Source: Betaproteobacteria bacterium
GTDB lineage: Bacteria; Pseudomonadota; Gammaproteobacteria; Burkholderiales; Sulfuriferulaceae
Direction of reading: 5' to 3'
Length of the DNA stretch: 13,416 nt
Assembly (NCBI GenBank): GCA_003455595.1
Contig: DMQT01000267.1
Coordinates: 1-13,416, forward strand
The notes under the pieces are model-generated. The model was not told the DNA's origin, ran no database searches, and was given only the letters and a program-made list of their open reading frames with translations. Both the position numbers and the translations under genes were made by a program. Below, in pieces: positions 6,162-12,789 of this stretch (position 1 is its first letter; each line of letters starts with the position of its first letter).

Positions 6162-7568
6162 ATGGCTCTCAAAAAAGGAACTCCGGACAGCTTAAGTCTG
6201 CCCCTTCCAGTCATCTATCGTTTCATTGTCGATCTACATCCGGCGCCCAGTAACCCTCGGATCCATGCCCAGAAACAGATCCGTCAGATTGCCGAGTCCA
6301 TCCGGGTTTTCGGTTTCCTGATTCCCATTCTGACCGACGCCAATAACCAGATCATCGCTGGCCATGGCCGCTGGTTCGCCGCGCAGCGGCTCGGTTTGAA
6401 GGAAGTACCAACGATACGAATCGAGCATCTCACGCCAGATCAAGTTCGCGCGTTCAGCATTAGTGACAATCAATTAACGGTCAACTCGTCATGGGACGAT
6501 CATCTATTGGCCGAGCAGCTTCAACAACTTTCAGTTGCTAATCTCGATTTCAGTGTCGAGATCACCGGCTTCGATATGGGTGAAATCGACTTCCGTATTG
6601 AAAGTCTTAACATGACGCCTGCAGGCGACGTGGATCCAGCTGATGAAACACCCATTTCTGTCGGCTCTGTCGTCAGTGCTGCTGGTGACTTGTGGCACCT
6701 AGGCGAGCACCGTCTGCTGTGCGGCAACAGCCTAGAACTCGCCACCTACAAACGGCTCATGGCTGGTGAACTGGCCGATGTGGTATTCGAAGATCCTCCT
6801 TGGAACGTCAAGGTGAGCGGGCATGTCAGCGGAAACGGGAAAATCAAACACCCCGAATTTGCCTTTGCTAGCGGTGAAATGTCGTCATCCGAATTCACGC
6901 AATTCCTCACTACCGCATTTGGCCTCGCCGCGCGTTTCAGCAAGGACGGCTCCATCCACTTTCAATGCATGGATTTTCGCCACGCAAAGGAGGTAGTCGC
7001 CGCTGGTCTATCGGTTTATTGCGAGCTCAAGAACCGCTGCATATGGGTGAAGGACCGTGCGGGGCTCGGAAGCTTATATCGCTCACAGTATGAAGACGTC
7101 TATGTCTTCAAGCACGGTAAGACATCGCACACCAATAACGTCGAGTTGGGCCGCCATGGAAGACATCGTTCAAATGTGTGGCACTTTCCGAGTGCGCTCT
7201 CCCAACGCCATGGCGAAGAAGGGGACTTGCTCGCCATGCATCCCACCTGCAAGCCGGTGCGGCTCGTCGCCGAGGCGCTGCTCGACTGCTCGAATCGGGG
7301 CGACATTGTGCTGGATGGTTTTCTCGGTAGCGGTACGACCCTAATCGCAGCACAACGAGTGGGAAGGAAATGTCGCGCTATCGAGATTTCGCCCCGGTAT
7401 GTTGATACCGCCATCCGGCGCTGGCAGGCCGATACCGGACAGGATGCCATCCACGCAGAGAGTGGCGAGACATTTGCACAACACGAACGTCGCTCAAAAC
7501 GTCTCGCATCAAAAGTGTCGGGGCCCAGCAAAGCGACCCATGTCCGCAAGGGAGTGCGCCGTGGTTAA
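6162..7568 (+). CDS. ParB-like domain fused to DNA adenine/cytosine-N4 methyltransferase
   Basis: 468 residues, intact, with AGGAGG eight bases before the ATG. Residues ~18-105 are a ParB/Spo0J N-terminal-like domain (NPRIHAQKQIRQIAESIR, IIAGHGRWFAAQRLG, AFSISDNQLT). From ~175 a beta-type amino-methyltransferase follows: motif IV DPPWNV (211-216), the family segment GHVSGNGKIKH, HPTCKPV (360-366), and the SAM-binding motif I FLGSGTT (387-393) after motif IV. It should transfer a methyl group from SAM to the amino group of adenine or cytosine in DNA. Two positions differ from the common form: Trp for Tyr in DPPY, and DGF for DPF before GSG. No restriction enzyme accompanies it. In many proteobacterial prophages and islands this fusion precedes DUF5681 and terminase genes, as here; it may modify the DNA to be packaged. 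Its last 8 bases overlap the next gene. Confidence 0.92.
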   Translation: MALKKGTPDSLSLPLPVIYRFIVDLHPAPSNPRIHAQKQIRQIAESIRVFGFLIPILTDANNQIIAGHGRWFAAQRLGLKEVPTIRIEHLTPDQVRAFSISDNQLTVNSSWDDHLLAEQLQQLSVANLDFSVEITGFDMGEIDFRIESLNMTPAGDVDPADETPISVGSVVSAAGDLWHLGEHRLLCGNSLELATYKRLMAGELADVVFEDPPWNVKVSGHVSGNGKIKHPEFAFASGEMSSSEFTQFLTTAFGLAARFSKDGSIHFQCMDFRHAKEVVAAGLSVYCELKNRCIWVKDRAGLGSLYRSQYEDVYVFKHGKTSHTNNVELGRHGRHRSNVWHFPSALSQRHGEEGDLLAMHPTCKPVRLVAEALLDCSNRGDIVLDGFLGSGTTLIAAQRVGRKCRAIEISPRYVDTAIRRWQADTGQDAIHAESGETFAQHERRSKRLASKVSGPSKATHVRKGVRRG

Positions 7569-7998
7569 GCCGACCAACTTACGTCGTAACACAACCAAGC
7601 TGTCGGCCTCTGATCGTGTCGGTTATGGGAGGCCGCCAGCAACGACCCGCTTCCAGAAGGGCCAATCCGGTAATCCGGCCGGTCGCCCGAAGGGCAAGCT
7701 CAATCTGGTCACGGTGGTTCAACAGGCCCTGGCGGCGAAGGTGGTCGTCACCGAAGATGGACGGCGCCAGACCAAGTCGAAGCTGGAGGTGTCTCTCGCA
7801 CAACTGGCCAACAAAGCGGCCGGGGGTGACCTCAACGCGATGCGCATGATCTTGAACCTGAAGCCGTTGCTCGATCCCGTTGGATCCGATCCTGCCAGTT
7901 CCCCCGACTTCAAGATCGACCGCGAATTGGCACTGAAAGTTGCCGCTCGTCTGGCCGGGCAGACGGCGAACCTACCCAAGGAGGATGACCATGGATGA
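7561..7998 (+). CDS. DUF5681 family protein
   Basis: 145 residues from GTG at 7561. I chose this start because AAGGGAG lies about seven bases before it; an ATG at 7540 is possible but lacks this. The first half has the DUF5681 signature: VGYGRPPATTRFQKGQSGNP followed by AGRPKGKLNL. The rest is helical (VTVVQQALAAKVVV, KLEVSLAQLANKAAGGDLNA). The position between a ParB/methyltransferase and a large terminase, with overlaps of 8 bases on both sides, is the family's usual context. A role as a small-terminase-like DNA-recognition subunit is plausible from its place and basic N-terminus, but I know of no proof. Confidence 0.85.
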   Translation: MVKPTNLRRNTTKLSASDRVGYGRPPATTRFQKGQSGNPAGRPKGKLNLVTVVQQALAAKVVVTEDGRRQTKSKLEVSLAQLANKAAGGDLNAMRMILNLKPLLDPVGSDPASSPDFKIDRELALKVAARLAGQTANLPKEDDHG

Positions 7999-9445
7999 GA
8001 AGGAATGTGAAGCATTGCTGCGGACCGATTTGACAATTTTTATTGAGCGAGTTTTTATGCATCTGAATCCTGATACGCCGTATCTGTCGAATTGGCACAT
8101 CGACCTGATCGCCTCCAAGCTCGAAGCCGTCCTCGATGGCAAGATCAAGCGCCTCATCATCAATGTCCCGCCGCGTTCACTGAAGTCGGTGATGGCCTCC
8201 ATCGGGTTTGTGGCTTGGGCTCTGGGACGTCGCCCAAGCATGCAATTCGTCTGCGCCAGCTACGGTCAGGACTTGGCAGGGAAACTAGCGCAGGATTGTC
8301 GCAGCGCGATGCAAAGCGCCTGGTACCAGCGTCTCTTTGGCGTCGGACTCGACAGCTATCGCCCGCCCGTAGCGGATTTCCGTACCATGGCCGGGGGAGG
8401 GCGCTTTGCGACCTCGGTGGGGGGTGCGCTCACCGGACGCGGTGGCGACATCATCATCATCGACGATCCGCTTAAGCCCGATGGGGCGTTGTCCGATGCC
8501 GAGCGCCAGTCGGCTAATGACTGGTTCGACCATACCCTGATGAGCCGTCTAAATGACAAGCGCACCGGGGCCATCGTCATCATTATGCAGCGCTTGCACG
8601 AGGACGATCTGGTCGGCCATGTGCTAGAGCAGGATGAGTGGGAAGTGCTGTCCTTGCCCGCTATTGCTGAGGTGGAGCAGCGCTATGTGATCCCCTCGCT
8701 TATCGGGGAACGCGAGGTGGTGCGTCACGTCGGGGATGTTCTGCATCCTTCGCGCGAACCTAAAGAGGTCCTTAACGGACTGCGGGCCCACCTGGGTGAA
8801 TACCATTTTGCGGGCCAGTATCAACAGTCACCGGCACCCTTGGGGGGTGGCATCTTCAAACTAGACTGGCTCCGCTATTACGAACTGCACGAAAAGCCGG
8901 AAAACTTCGACCAAATTCTACAGAGCTGGGATACGGCCAACAAGGAAACCGAACTGTTCGACTTCAGCGTGTGCACGACCTGGGGGATCAAAGGGGAGGT
9001 CAAGTACTTGCTGGACGTCCTGCGCGTGCGCATGGATTTCCCGACACTGAAGCGCGTCGTGATTGAGCAGATTCAATGCTTCCATCCTGAGATCGTGTTG
9101 ATCGAGGATAGAGCCTCCGGTGTGCAGCTCATTCAAGAGCTACGGGCGATGGGGCACTCGATCATCAAGGAATACAAGCCCGAAGGCGACAAGGTCATGC
9201 GTGCAGTATCGCAGACGGCGGCGTTCGAGGGTGGGTTTGTTAAGCTGCCGCGACAGGCGTCATGGCTTGACGCCTTTGTGTTGGAACTGACCACTTTCCC
9301 GCGAGGGAAGTTCGATGATCAAGTGGATTCGACTGCGCAGGCTTTGGCGTGGATTGCAATCAATGGCGTGAAGCCGGGGATAATCCGATACTACCGGGAG
9401 CTTGTGGAGCGGCGGAATGCGGGGAATGCGAACGAGAATAATTGA
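7991..9445 (+). CDS. Phage terminase large subunit (TerL)
   Basis: 484 residues. The ATG at 7991 is preceded at six bases by AAGGAGG (7978-7984); an ATG at 7985 is too close. The N-terminal ATPase holds the deviant Walker A NVPPRSLKS (58-66), Walker B DIIIIDDP (153-160) and the coupling segment IIMQRLHEDDLVG (198-209). The C-terminal RNase H-like nuclease has its acidic residues in SWDTA (Asp314), LIEDRASG (Glu372/Asp373) and FDDQVDST (Asp442-446). YHFAGQYQQSPAPLGGG is typical of this TerL group. The enzyme cuts concatemeric phage DNA and pumps it into a prohead. All catalytic parts look intact and the length is normal. No portal, protease, capsid or tail gene follows, so there is nothing local to package into. 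It ends the operon; what lies downstream is gene-poor. Confidence 0.93.
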   Translation: MDEKECEALLRTDLTIFIERVFMHLNPDTPYLSNWHIDLIASKLEAVLDGKIKRLIINVPPRSLKSVMASIGFVAWALGRRPSMQFVCASYGQDLAGKLAQDCRSAMQSAWYQRLFGVGLDSYRPPVADFRTMAGGGRFATSVGGALTGRGGDIIIIDDPLKPDGALSDAERQSANDWFDHTLMSRLNDKRTGAIVIIMQRLHEDDLVGHVLEQDEWEVLSLPAIAEVEQRYVIPSLIGEREVVRHVGDVLHPSREPKEVLNGLRAHLGEYHFAGQYQQSPAPLGGGIFKLDWLRYYELHEKPENFDQILQSWDTANKETELFDFSVCTTWGIKGEVKYLLDVLRVRMDFPTLKRVVIEQIQCFHPEIVLIEDRASGVQLIQELRAMGHSIIKEYKPEGDKVMRAVSQTAAFEGGFVKLPRQASWLDAFVLELTTFPRGKFDDQVDSTAQALAWIAINGVKPGIIRYYRELVERRNAGNANENN

Positions 9446-9925
9446 GGCACGACTGCGACAGTGTTACTTCGCTGGTAGCGCTATCTTAAACAGCAATGCG
9501 AGAGCGACAAATTCTCCAATTTGAACAATGGCTGACTCCTGTCGAAAGATATCTTCGTCACCAAAACTATCGGGCAGCAGTTCGGCCAAAGCGATCAGCG
9601 CGATTAATTAGCTGAACTGACTACTATCGGCGACTTATTCAGCATTTCCCTAACTGTTACATTGCAATCCGACTGGTGTGTAGCTCACATGAAAACTTGC
9701 TGGTTGCAATGGGAGGTGGCTCGTGTCCCGTAGCTCCGTTTTTGAGGAAGCTACACGTGATCTGGCTCATGACCGGGTTCTTAATCCGGGGTGCGGTAAC
9801 GCACAGAGTGCGCCACCCGGAAAGAGCACACTTAATAGTTGGAATGGTAGCATTCGTCAATGACGACAAAGAAAAACATTTCGACTCTGGCAAAAAATCA
9901 ATGTCGTTTTAAAAAGGTGAATTAC
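9446..9925. other. Gene-poor region with three inverted repeats
   Basis: No intact gene is supported. Three inverted repeats follow each other on the side of the SHOCT gene: CATTGCAA/TTGCAATG (9660-9667 and 9704-9711); a longer imperfect hairpin (9722-9757) with stem core GTAGCT/AGCTAC; and CCGG-G-GTG/CACCCGG (9786-9820) with an alternative inner stem GTGCG/CGCAC. They could form a structured leader or small RNA. A plus-strand frame at 9676-9912 has no ribosome binding site and is probably chance. Confidence 0.4.
9464..9644 (-). pseudogene. Possible remnant of a small hydrophobic protein
   Basis: On the minus strand an open stretch (9607 to stop 9464-9466) reads LIALIALAELLPDSFGDE, then DIFRQESAIVQIGEFVALAL and LFKIALPAK: two hydrophobic segments around an acidic loop, unlike random sequence. 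It has no start in frame. In another frame an ATG at 9642-9644 gives MLNKSPIVVSSAN then a stop; a two-base change near 9607-9610 would fuse the two into a ~60-residue protein. Not recognised, low certainty. Confidence 0.25.
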
Positions 9926-10162
9926 ATGTATCACGCATATTGGAACGACTGGTATTCCGACTGGGATTGGTTCCTTTGGTTCGGCATGGTTTTTTTGATA
10001 TTTTCAAGTTTCGGAAACTGGGGCTATAGCTACCGCGCGCATCAGAAATACGACCTGCAACCGCGCAAGGAAGCTTTCGATATTCTCAGTGAGAGATATG
10101 CCCGGGGAGAGCTAAGCCGCGATGAGTATGCCCTGATGAAATCCGAGATTGCCAAGAAGTAA
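9926..10162 (+). CDS. Small SHOCT-domain membrane protein
   Basis: 78 residues from ATG 9926, with AAGGTG six bases ahead; an upstream in-frame ATG at 9860 has no ribosome binding site and adds polar sequence. Aromatic N-terminus (MYHAYWNDWYSDWDWF), one membrane segment (FLWFGMVFLIFSSFGNWGY), then the C-terminal SHOCT motif (AFDILSERYARGELSRDEY, ALMKSEIAKK). SHOCT is a short helical oligomerisation-like motif common in small membrane proteins of unknown function. It lies 22 bases upstream of acetate kinase on the same strand, so the two are probably co-transcribed. Function unknown. Confidence 0.8.
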   Translation: MYHAYWNDWYSDWDWFLWFGMVFLIFSSFGNWGYSYRAHQKYDLQPRKEAFDILSERYARGELSRDEYALMKSEIAKK

Positions 10163-10184
10163 AGGGATACCTAAGGATTCATCG

Positions 10185-11390
10185 ATGGAACCCGCTGCCC
10201 GAAGCATTCTCACCCTCAATGGCGGTTCATCGAGCATCAAGTTTGCACTTTTTGAGGCCTGCGATTCACCACGACGGATCATGAAGGGCAAGGTCGAACG
10301 GATTGGATTGTCCGAGCCGGTCTTCACGGTGCAGGATGGAGATAGTGGCGAGAGTTTCACGCGACCGATCGCGGCGAAGGATCATATGGCCGCAGTGGCG
10401 ACGTTGGTGGATTGTATTGAGAAACGTGGCAAAAGCGACAATCTGATCGCAATCGGTCATCGAATCGTTCATGGTGGTCCGAACTACCACGAACCGCAAA
10501 GACTGACACCCGATCTGATCAAGGAACTGCGCCGGCTGGTACCCCTAGATCCGGAGCATTTGCCGGAAGAGCTATTACTGATCCAAGCCTTCCACCGTCG
10601 ATTCCCGCACCTGCCGCAAATCGCCTGTTTCGACACTGCATTTCACCACAATCTGCCTCGCGTGGCGAAGCTCCTGCCGATCCCGCGCCGATATGAGGCG
10701 CATGGTGTTCGCCGTTATGGGTTTCATGGGCTCTCCTATGAATATCTGATGGGTGAATTGCATCGCACCGAAGGCGCTTCGGCGGCTCAGGGCCGTGTCG
10801 TCCTCGCTCATCTCGGCAATGGCGCGAGTCTTGCCGCTGTGCGCGATGGCAAACCAATCGATACGAGTATGGCGTTCACACCGGCATCGGGCATTCCCAT
10901 GAGTACCCGCTCCGGTGATCTTGATCCTGGATTGGTTGGCTATCTTGCACGTACGGAGAAAATGAGTGCGAAGCAATTCGATGAAATGGTCAATTTCAAG
11001 TCAGGACTGCTTGGCGTATCGGAGACCAGTTCGGACATGCGCGACTTGCTCGGTCGTGAAACGCAGGACGTGCGCGCGGCTGAAGCTGTTGAACTGTTTT
11101 GTTACCAGGCCAGGAAGTGGATAGGCGCATACACGGCGGCGTTGGGCGGGCTGGACACGCTGGTGTTCGCGGGCGGCATTGGCGAGAACGCGCCAGTCGT
11201 CCGCACGCGAATCTGCGAGGGTCTTGAGTTTTTTGGGATAGTTATCGACAAAAAACAAAACGCGGCGAATGATGGTGTGATTTCCAAGGCGTCCGGCCGC
11301 GTTACGGTCCGTGTCATACGCACGGATGAAGAGCTGACGATTGCACGCTCCGTGTGCAAGATCATCGGACCCGGCATTCATGCCAAGTGA
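10185..11390 (+). CDS. ackA: Acetate kinase
   Basis: 401 residues, full length for the family. The ATG at 10185 has AAGGA (10173-10177) at seven bases. It makes ATP and acetate from acetyl phosphate and ADP, reversibly, in the cytosol. Signature motifs are all present: LTLNGGSSSIKFALFE (Asn12), GHRIVHGGPNYH (Arg93), CFDTAFH (catalytic Asp150), RRYGFHGLSYEY (His181), HLGNGAS (His209), DTSMAFTPASGIPMSTRSGD (Arg242), FAGGIGENAPVVR and RTDEELTIAR (Glu382/383, the metal-binding Glu). They match the residues defined in the Methanosarcina enzyme at nearly the same numbers. No phosphotransacetylase or phosphoketolase gene is in the window, so the source of acetyl phosphate is not shown. It sits between a SHOCT protein and copB with gaps of 22 and 28 bases, suggesting one operon, perhaps for low-oxygen or stress conditions. 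Confidence 0.95.
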   Translation: MEPAARSILTLNGGSSSIKFALFEACDSPRRIMKGKVERIGLSEPVFTVQDGDSGESFTRPIAAKDHMAAVATLVDCIEKRGKSDNLIAIGHRIVHGGPNYHEPQRLTPDLIKELRRLVPLDPEHLPEELLLIQAFHRRFPHLPQIACFDTAFHHNLPRVAKLLPIPRRYEAHGVRRYGFHGLSYEYLMGELHRTEGASAAQGRVVLAHLGNGASLAAVRDGKPIDTSMAFTPASGIPMSTRSGDLDPGLVGYLARTEKMSAKQFDEMVNFKSGLLGVSETSSDMRDLLGRETQDVRAAEAVELFCYQARKWIGAYTAALGGLDTLVFAGGIGENAPVVRTRICEGLEFFGIVIDKKQNAANDGVISKASGRVTVRVIRTDEELTIARSVCKIIGPGIHAK

Positions 11391-11404
11391 ACCATTAACC
11401 GAAT

Positions 11405-11410
11405 AGGGAG
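11405..11410 (+). promoter_or_regulatory. Shine-Dalgarno that fixes the original copB start at 11419
   Basis: AGGGAG ends eight bases before the ATG at 11419. No comparable site precedes the in-frame starts after the amber codon (11572, 11590, 11596). This shows that the natural start lies upstream of the TAG. Confidence 0.6.
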
Positions 11411-11418
11411 CGTACGCC

Positions 11419-11589
11419 ATGAACGAGCACGAACACGATCACGCGGCCAAAGACGAACCGGCAACACAGCCGACCCAAGACGAAGTAGCCAGGTAGGCCT
11501 ATGCCATCTACAACAAAGAAGGTAAACCGCAAGGCCATGCCGAGCAGAACTGGCTGGAGGCTGAGGCTAAATTGAAAAGCGGCGACCAC
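11419..11589 (+). pseudogene. copB 5' part: His-rich and DUF2934-like leader, interrupted by an amber stop
   Basis: From the ATG at 11419 the frame reads MNEHEHDHAAKDEPATQPTQ, then DEVAR, then TAG (11494-11496), then AYAIYNKEGKPQGHAEQNWL and EAEAKLKSGD straight into the ATPase. The segment DEVARxAYAIYNKEGKPQGH with NWLEAEAKL resembles DUF2934, a short motif found in small stress-type proteins. Either it was one N-terminal extension of the ATPase (a Lys or Arg codon turned into TAG), or a short 25-residue peptide is now made before a re-initiated ATPase. The strong Shine-Dalgarno and the unbroken similarity across the stop favour a nonsense change or base error. Confidence 0.6.
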
Positions 11590-12789
11590 ATGCATATGGA
11601 CGAGCACGGCCACGACCATCACGCTCATATGGCGGCGGATTTCCGCAAGCGGTTCTGGATTTCGCTGGTACTGACGCTGCCAATTCTCGTGCTCTCGCCG
11701 ATGTTGCAAAAATTGGTGGGTTTGCGCGAAGCCATCAGTTTTTACGGTGATACCTACGTCCAGTTTGGTTTTGCTTCGGCGGTGTTCTGGTATGGTGGCT
11801 GGCCGTTCCTCAAAGGCTTGGTCAACGAGATTAAAACCCGCAAGCCGGGGATGATGACGCTGGTTGCCGTCGCGATCACCACCGCTTATGCATACAGCAG
11901 CGCGGTGGTGTTTGGCCTCACCGGCAAGGTTTTCTTCTGGGAACTGGCTACGCTGGTAGACATCATGCTGCTCGGGCACTGGATCGAGATGAAGTCGGTG
12001 ATGGGCGCATCCAAGGCGCTGGAGGCATTGGCGAAGCTCATGCCGTCCGATGCACACAAACTCATGCCCGACGGTAACGTAAAAGATGTGCCGCTGAACG
12101 AACTGGCGGTGGATGACAAGGTGCTGATCAAGCCGGGCGAGAAAATCCCGGCGGACGGTGTCATCGTCGATGGTGAGAGTTCGGTCAATGAGGCGATGCT
12201 GACCGGAGAATCAAACCCGGTCAGCAAGAAGGCCGGCGGCAAGGTCATCGGCGGTGCCATCAACGGCGAAGGCTCTCTGACTATCGAAGTCAAAGGTACC
12301 GGCAAGGATTCGTTTTTGTCGCAGGTCATCGACCTGGTGAAGCAGGCACAGGACAGCAAATCTAAGACGCAAAACCTTGCCGACACTGCCGCGATGTGGC
12401 TCACCATCATCGCGCTCGGCAGCGGTGCCATTACCTTTTTCATCTGGCTGTATTTCATGAACAAGGAATTCGCGTTTGCCATCGAGCGCGCCGTGACGGT
12501 GATGGTGATCACCTGCCCGCACGCGCTCGGTCTGGCGGTGCCGCTGGTGGTAGCCGTTTCCACAGCATTGGCCGCGAGCAACGGTCTGCTGATTCGCAAT
12601 CGCGGTGCCTTTGAAGGCGCGCGAAAATTGCAGGCTATCATTTTTGACAAGACCGGCACGCTGACCGAAGGCCGCTTTGGCGTGACCGACACGCTGGTGC
12701 TGGCGCAGGACATCGACGAAGACACACTGCGCATCGGTGGATGCGAATTCAGAACATCCTATCGCCAAGGCGATCGCCGAATCTTTTGA
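11590..12789 (+). CDS. copB: CopB-type copper-translocating P-type ATPase, N-terminal part
   Basis: The frame after the amber stop; ATG 11590 is the first ATG (TTG 11572 also possible). It starts with a His-rich metal-binding stretch (MHMDEHGHDHHAHM). Then come the paired membrane helices (FWISLVLTLPILVLSPM; FGFASAVFWYGGWPF; MMTLVAVAITTAYAYSSAVV; FFWELATLVDIMLLGHWIE), the actuator domain with TGES (12202-12213), the transport helix with CPH (12514-12522), and the phosphorylation site DKTGT (12646-12660). CPH instead of CPC defines the P1B-3 group, linked to Cu(II)/Cu(I)/Ag export across the inner membrane. Family sequence ends at about 12735; residues after that (GCEFRTSYRQGDRRIF, stop at 12787-12789) are out of frame. 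The nucleotide-binding domain and last helices continue in another frame from 12737. It lies 28 bases downstream of ackA. Confidence 0.85.
   Translation: MHMDEHGHDHHAHMAADFRKRFWISLVLTLPILVLSPMLQKLVGLREAISFYGDTYVQFGFASAVFWYGGWPFLKGLVNEIKTRKPGMMTLVAVAITTAYAYSSAVVFGLTGKVFFWELATLVDIMLLGHWIEMKSVMGASKALEALAKLMPSDAHKLMPDGNVKDVPLNELAVDDKVLIKPGEKIPADGVIVDGESSVNEAMLTGESNPVSKKAGGKVIGGAINGEGSLTIEVKGTGKDSFLSQVIDLVKQAQDSKSKTQNLADTAAMWLTIIALGSGAITFFIWLYFMNKEFAFAIERAVTVMVITCPHALGLAVPLVVAVSTALAASNGLLIRNRGAFEGARKLQAIIFDKTGTLTEGRFGVTDTLVLAQDIDEDTLRIGGCEFRTSYRQGDRRIF

Noticed and set aside
9676..9912. Plus-strand ORF before the SHOCT gene
   Set aside because: GTG start without Shine-Dalgarno, spans several hairpins, and the translation resembles no family I know.
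11886..12734. Long 282-residue ORF opposite copB
   Set aside because: It mirrors the coding strand of a clear P-type ATPase; Ser/Pro-rich low-complexity composition is typical of an antisense shadow in GC-rich genes.
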